DNA of 8,285 bases from Alphaproteobacteria bacterium (GTDB lineage Bacteria > Pseudomonadota > Alphaproteobacteria > JAJTHO01), in contig JAJTHO010000110.1 in the NCBI GenBank assembly GCA_021297975.1, forward strand, positions 1 to 8,285. The letters are read 5' to 3'. The number at the start of each line of letters is the position of its first letter. Position 1 is the stretch's first letter. Shown in pieces: positions 5,862-8,285 of the stretch. The position numbers were made by a program, and so were the translations under genes. The notes under the pieces are model-generated. The model saw nothing but the letters and a program-made list of their open reading frames with translations. It was not told the origin of the DNA and made no database searches.

Positions 5862-6935
5862 ATGCTAAAACCTGAAACCCTCGGGCGTGTGCTGTCGCGC
5901 TATGATGAGCTGTCCGCATTGCTCAGCGCATCCAGCACGCCCGCCGATAAAATCGCCAGTTATTCCAAAGAATTTTCCGATTTAGAGCCGGTTGTTGCCG
6001 CCATGCGCGAGTATCAGCAGCAAACAAAAAACCTGCTGGATGCCGAAGCCTTGCTGAAAGAACCCGGCCTAGACCCCGAATTAAAAGCGATGGCCGAGGC
6101 GGAATACGGCGCGCTGAAACTCAACATTCCTCAGGCCGCCCGCGAGATTCAGCTGCTGCTCCTCCCTAAAGATGTCGATGCCGACCGCCCGGCAATTGTG
6201 GAATTCCGCCCGGCGGCGGGGGGCGACGAAGCGGCGCTTTTCGCCGGTGTGTTGCTGCGTATGTATCAACGCTATGCTGACCGCAAAGGCTGGCGGTATG
6301 AGATGCTCTCCTTCAACGAATCTGGGCTTGGCGGCATTAAAGAAGCCAGCGTCTCGATTACCGGTAAGGGCGTGTTCCAACGCCTGAAATTTGAATCCGG
6401 CGTCCACCGGGTGCAGCGCGTTCCTGAAACTGAGGCGCAAGGCCGGGTGCACACCTCAACCGCCACCGTTGCCGTCTTGCCGGAAGTGGAGGAGGTGGAT
6501 GTGGAGGTGAAAGATTCCGATCTCCGCATTGATACCTACCGCGCCTCCGGTGCGGGCGGACAGCACGTCAACAAAACCGATTCCGCCGTCCGCATCACCC
6601 ATATCCCAACCGGCACTGTCGTTGCGATGCAGGAAGAAAAATCGCAGCATAAGAATAAAGCCAAGGCGATGAAGATTCTCCGCGCCCGGATTTATGAGGC
6701 CGAGCGCCTGAAAATCGCCGCCGCCCACGCCGCCGACCGCAAGGGACAAATCGGCACGGGCGACCGCTCTGAGCGCATCCGCACCTACAATTTCCCCCAA
6801 GGCCGCGTGACGGATCACCGCATTAACCTGACGCTCTATCAAATTGACCAAGTAGTAGACGGCGATATCGACCCGCTGATTGAGCCGATGCTGGCGCAGG
6901 AACAGGCGGAAAAGCTTGCCGAATGGGCGGATTAA
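5862..6935 (+). CDS. prfA: Peptide chain release factor 1 (RF1)
   Basis: This 357-residue protein (E. coli RF1 has 360) recognises UAA and UAG in the ribosomal A site and triggers hydrolysis of peptidyl-tRNA. The codon-recognition tripeptide of the PxT type is PET at residues 188-190, in VQRVPETEAQGRVHTS. RF2 would have SPF, so this is RF1. The catalytic GGQ is at 232-234 in SGAGGQHVNKTDSAVRITH, followed by KSQHKNKAKAM and RTYNFPQGRVTDHRI, all diagnostic. The N-terminal helical region and the PCRF domain are complete. The start follows a hairpin with no clear Shine-Dalgarno sequence; no other Met fits. prmC, whose product methylates the GGQ glutamine, begins 3 bp after the stop. In many alphaproteobacteria ptsP precedes prfA; here an unrecognised small gene does. 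Confidence 0.97.
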   Translation: MLKPETLGRVLSRYDELSALLSASSTPADKIASYSKEFSDLEPVVAAMREYQQQTKNLLDAEALLKEPGLDPELKAMAEAEYGALKLNIPQAAREIQLLLLPKDVDADRPAIVEFRPAAGGDEAALFAGVLLRMYQRYADRKGWRYEMLSFNESGLGGIKEASVSITGKGVFQRLKFESGVHRVQRVPETEAQGRVHTSTATVAVLPEVEEVDVEVKDSDLRIDTYRASGAGGQHVNKTDSAVRITHIPTGTVVAMQEEKSQHKNKAKAMKILRARIYEAERLKIAAAHAADRKGQIGTGDRSERIRTYNFPQGRVTDHRINLTLYQIDQVVDGDIDPLIEPMLAQEQAEKLAEWAD

Positions 6936-6938
6936 GCG

Positions 6939-7775
6939 GTGCTGCTGCCGGATTTTTTAGCCCACGCCGCCGCCCGTCTTGCCCATGAAACTGACCCAAG
7001 GCTTGAGGCGCGCTGGCTGGCCGCATCCGTCCTAGATATCCCCCTCTCTGCTCTCCAAACCCGCGATGCGCCGTTATCCGCATCTGAGCAAACCGCTCTA
7101 CAGGCCGCGCTCCAGCGCCGCGCGGCGGGTGAGCCGCTGGGGCGGATTCTTGGCGTGCGCGAGTTCTGGGGACTGCCGTTTCGCCTCTCGCCCGACACCT
7201 TAGAGCCGCGCCCGGATAGTGAAACCCTTATACGCGCGCTGCTGGAACACCGCGCTGGTCTGCCCCCCGCGCCGCGTCTCTTGGATTTCGGCACGGGTAC
7301 GGGCTGTTTGCTGCTGGCTGCCCTGTCTGAACTCAGGGATGCAACCGGTATCGGCGTTGATAAAAGCGTGCAGGCTTGCCAAACCGCCGCACTGAACGCC
7401 GCCGCGCTAGGCCTCCAAAACCGCGCTCATTTCCTCGTCTCCGATTGGGGCGCTGCCCTTTCCGGCCAATTTTATGTCATCCTGTCAAACCCGCCGTATA
7501 TCGCGGATGCGGTCATTCCAACCCTTGATACCAGCGTCCGCGATTTTGACCCCCTCCTCGCGCTCAGCGGCGGCGCGGATGGCCTCAACGCCTACCGGGC
7601 GCTTATCCCCCATGCGCTGCGCCTGTTAAAGCCGGGGGGGCTACTCCTCCTTGAAATCGGCTATGACCAAGCGGACAGCGTCCCTGCCCTGCTGTCTGCC
7701 GCGTTGCAACCCGGACGGGTAATCCTTGATTATGGCCAGCAGCCCCGCGTCGTGTGCGCGCAAAAAAGCGCTTGA
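6939..7775 (+). CDS. prmC: Peptide chain release factor N5-glutamine methyltransferase PrmC
   Basis: This 278-residue SAM-dependent enzyme methylates N5 of the GGQ glutamine of release factors and so raises termination efficiency. The N-terminal helical domain (about 1-90) contains the typical GEPLGRILGVREFWG and LEPRPDSETLI segments. The SAM-binding loop is DFGTGTG (116-122) and the catalytic NPPY is at 184-187, followed by YIADAVI; the C-terminal LLLEIGYDQ is also typical. Length matches E. coli PrmC (277). The start is GTG at 6939, 3 bp after the prfA stop, with a weak GGCGG about 8 nt upstream, so translational coupling to prfA is likely. The SAM loop is slightly unusual (DFGTGTGCLLLAAL instead of the more common DLGTGSG), but the residues are conservative. 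Confidence 0.95.
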   Translation: MLLPDFLAHAAARLAHETDPRLEARWLAASVLDIPLSALQTRDAPLSASEQTALQAALQRRAAGEPLGRILGVREFWGLPFRLSPDTLEPRPDSETLIRALLEHRAGLPPAPRLLDFGTGTGCLLLAALSELRDATGIGVDKSVQACQTAALNAAALGLQNRAHFLVSDWGAALSGQFYVILSNPPYIADAVIPTLDTSVRDFDPLLALSGGADGLNAYRALIPHALRLLKPGGLLLLEIGYDQADSVPALLSAALQPGRVILDYGQQPRVVCAQKSA

Positions 7776-7826
7776 ATTATCCAGCGAAAATGCGTACTAT
7801 GCACGCATAACGCGCGGCATACGGCT

Positions 7827-7855
7827 TTGACACTCTTCAACAGCGTTTTTTCAAA
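7827..7855 (+). promoter_or_regulatory. Candidate promoter of the DUF4167 gene
   Basis: A perfect TTGACA (7827-7832), 17-nt spacer, then TTCAAA (7850-7855), a weak -10. The predicted start is near 7862. The stretch also contains GGCTTTGA (7823-7830) pairing with TCAAAAGCC (7851-7859, one bulge), followed by CGGGTTTTTT (7860-7869). It may therefore terminate the prmC transcript instead, or as well; both readings are tentative. Confidence 0.4.
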
Positions 7856-7871
7856 AGCCCGGGTTTTTTAC

Positions 7872-7883
7872 AGATAGCTATTT
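7872..7883. repeat. 12-bp word AGATAGCTATTT, copy 2
   Basis: Identical to 5301-5312. Here it directly precedes the AGAGG ribosome-binding site (7884-7888) of the DUF4167 gene, so it lies in the 5' leader. The shared word upstream of two genes suggests a common site, but one pair of 12-mers is weak evidence. Confidence 0.35.
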
Positions 7884-7899
7884 AGAGGCACTCATTTTC

Positions 7900-8285
7900 A
7901 TGAACATGAAACGGCATCGGATGCGCGGCCATGGTGGTCACGGCAACGGCAATGGTACAGGCGGCAATAATCGTTACGGCGGCGGCGGCCAGCGTTTTAA
8001 CCAGCCCCGTAATAATTTTGGCGGCAATAACCTTGAAAACGACCGCCGCATTCGCGCCAACGCCATCAAAATGATTGAAAAATATCAAAACATGGCGAAA
8101 GACGCGCAAATGAACGGCGATATTATTCTCGCCGAAAACTATTTCCAATATGCCGATCATTACCAGCGCGTTTCCAATGCCCATGCCCCGCGCTTCCTCC
8201 CAGGCCATATCCTGACCGGGCCTGTAGCCGTCGAGGGGGCCGAACCGGGCCATGTCCTCCAGATCGATATTCTCGATGTCACGCC
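7900..8285 (+). CDS. DUF4167 protein fused in frame to acetamidase/formamidase-like sequence (3' end missing)
   Basis: The ATG at 7900 has AGAGG 11 nt upstream; 128 codons are present and the frame is open to the window end. Residues 1-44 are basic and Gly/Asn-rich (MKRHRMRG, GHGNGNGTGG, GGNN), as in DUF4167 proteins. Residues 45-94 are the DUF4167 core: RRIRANAIKMIEKYQ, then MAKDAQMNGDIILAENYF, then QYADHYQRVSNA. A low-complexity tail would normally follow. From about residue 95 the sequence instead reads HAPRFLPGHILTGPVAVEG, then AEPGHVLQIDILDV, which resembles the conserved core of FmdA/AmdA acetamidase/formamidase (HILTGPVxVEGAEPGDxL). Codons also shift from A/T-containing (AAT, AAA, GAA, TAT) to GCC/CTC/GTC-rich. 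The DUF4167 part fits the expected place after prmC. The second part does not, so either a true fusion or a joined-read artefact is possible. Confidence 0.75.
   Translation, partial: MNMKRHRMRGHGGHGNGNGTGGNNRYGGGGQRFNQPRNNFGGNNLENDRRIRANAIKMIEKYQNMAKDAQMNGDIILAENYFQYADHYQRVSNAHAPRFLPGHILTGPVAVEGAEPGHVLQIDILDVT

Noticed and set aside
5862..6935. RF2 (prfB) instead of RF1
   Set aside because: The recognition motif is PET (PxT type) rather than SPF, and the length and spacing to GGQ fit RF1.
7882..8253. Minus-strand 123-codon frame opposite the DUF4167 gene
   Set aside because: The plus strand matches the DUF4167 core and has a ribosome-binding site; the minus frame is its complement with low-complexity Ala/Val repeats.

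Overview
The window looks like chromosomal DNA of an alphaproteobacterium, or possibly a metagenomic contig of one. Four things support this: an mraZ-rsmH pair (start of the dcw cell-wall/division cluster), an AmpD-type amidase directly followed by the RNase P RNA gene, the order prfA-prmC-DUF4167 (a common alphaproteobacterial order, from memory), and DUF4167 itself, a family known mainly from that class. Coding regions are GC-rich. Two intergenic stretches, especially 5258-5402, are clearly more AT-rich.

Layout. (1) 1-905, minus strand: the 5' end of rsmH and complete mraZ, overlapping by 4 bp. Upstream lies a promoter covered by four TGGG boxes at exact 10-bp spacing, which are candidate MraZ autoregulation sites. 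(2) 906-3464, minus strand: a large inner-membrane-anchored AsmA-like protein with its own terminator. (3) 3477-4172, plus strand: an N-acetylmuramoyl-L-alanine amidase diverging from asmA with only 12 bp between the start codons. (4) 4181-4556: rnpB, apparently transcribed from a promoter inside the amidase gene's 3' end. (5) 4557-5402: an 846-bp stretch without a convincing protein gene. It holds two REP/MITE-like palindromic repeats flanking a roughly 320-nt segment that folds into a consistent multi-branched RNA with a candidate promoter; I could not assign it to any RNA family. An AT-rich regulatory region with a CRP/FNR-type site follows. (6) 5403-7775, plus strand: a probable operon of an unrecognised 144-residue protein, release factor RF1 (prfA) and the RF1 glutamine methyltransferase (prmC). 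(7) 7900-8285, plus strand: a separate promoter and a DUF4167 protein that changes in frame, near residue 95, into sequence resembling acetamidase/formamidase. It runs off the window end.

Functionally, the left half concerns cell-envelope growth and peptidoglycan turnover (MraZ, RsmH, AsmA-like, amidase), the centre RNA processing, and the right half translation termination. PrmC methylates the GGQ glutamine of the RF1 encoded just upstream. The two most notable items are the unassigned structured RNA at about 4797-5118 and the DUF4167/acetamidase chimera at the right edge. The second may be a real fusion or an assembly artefact.
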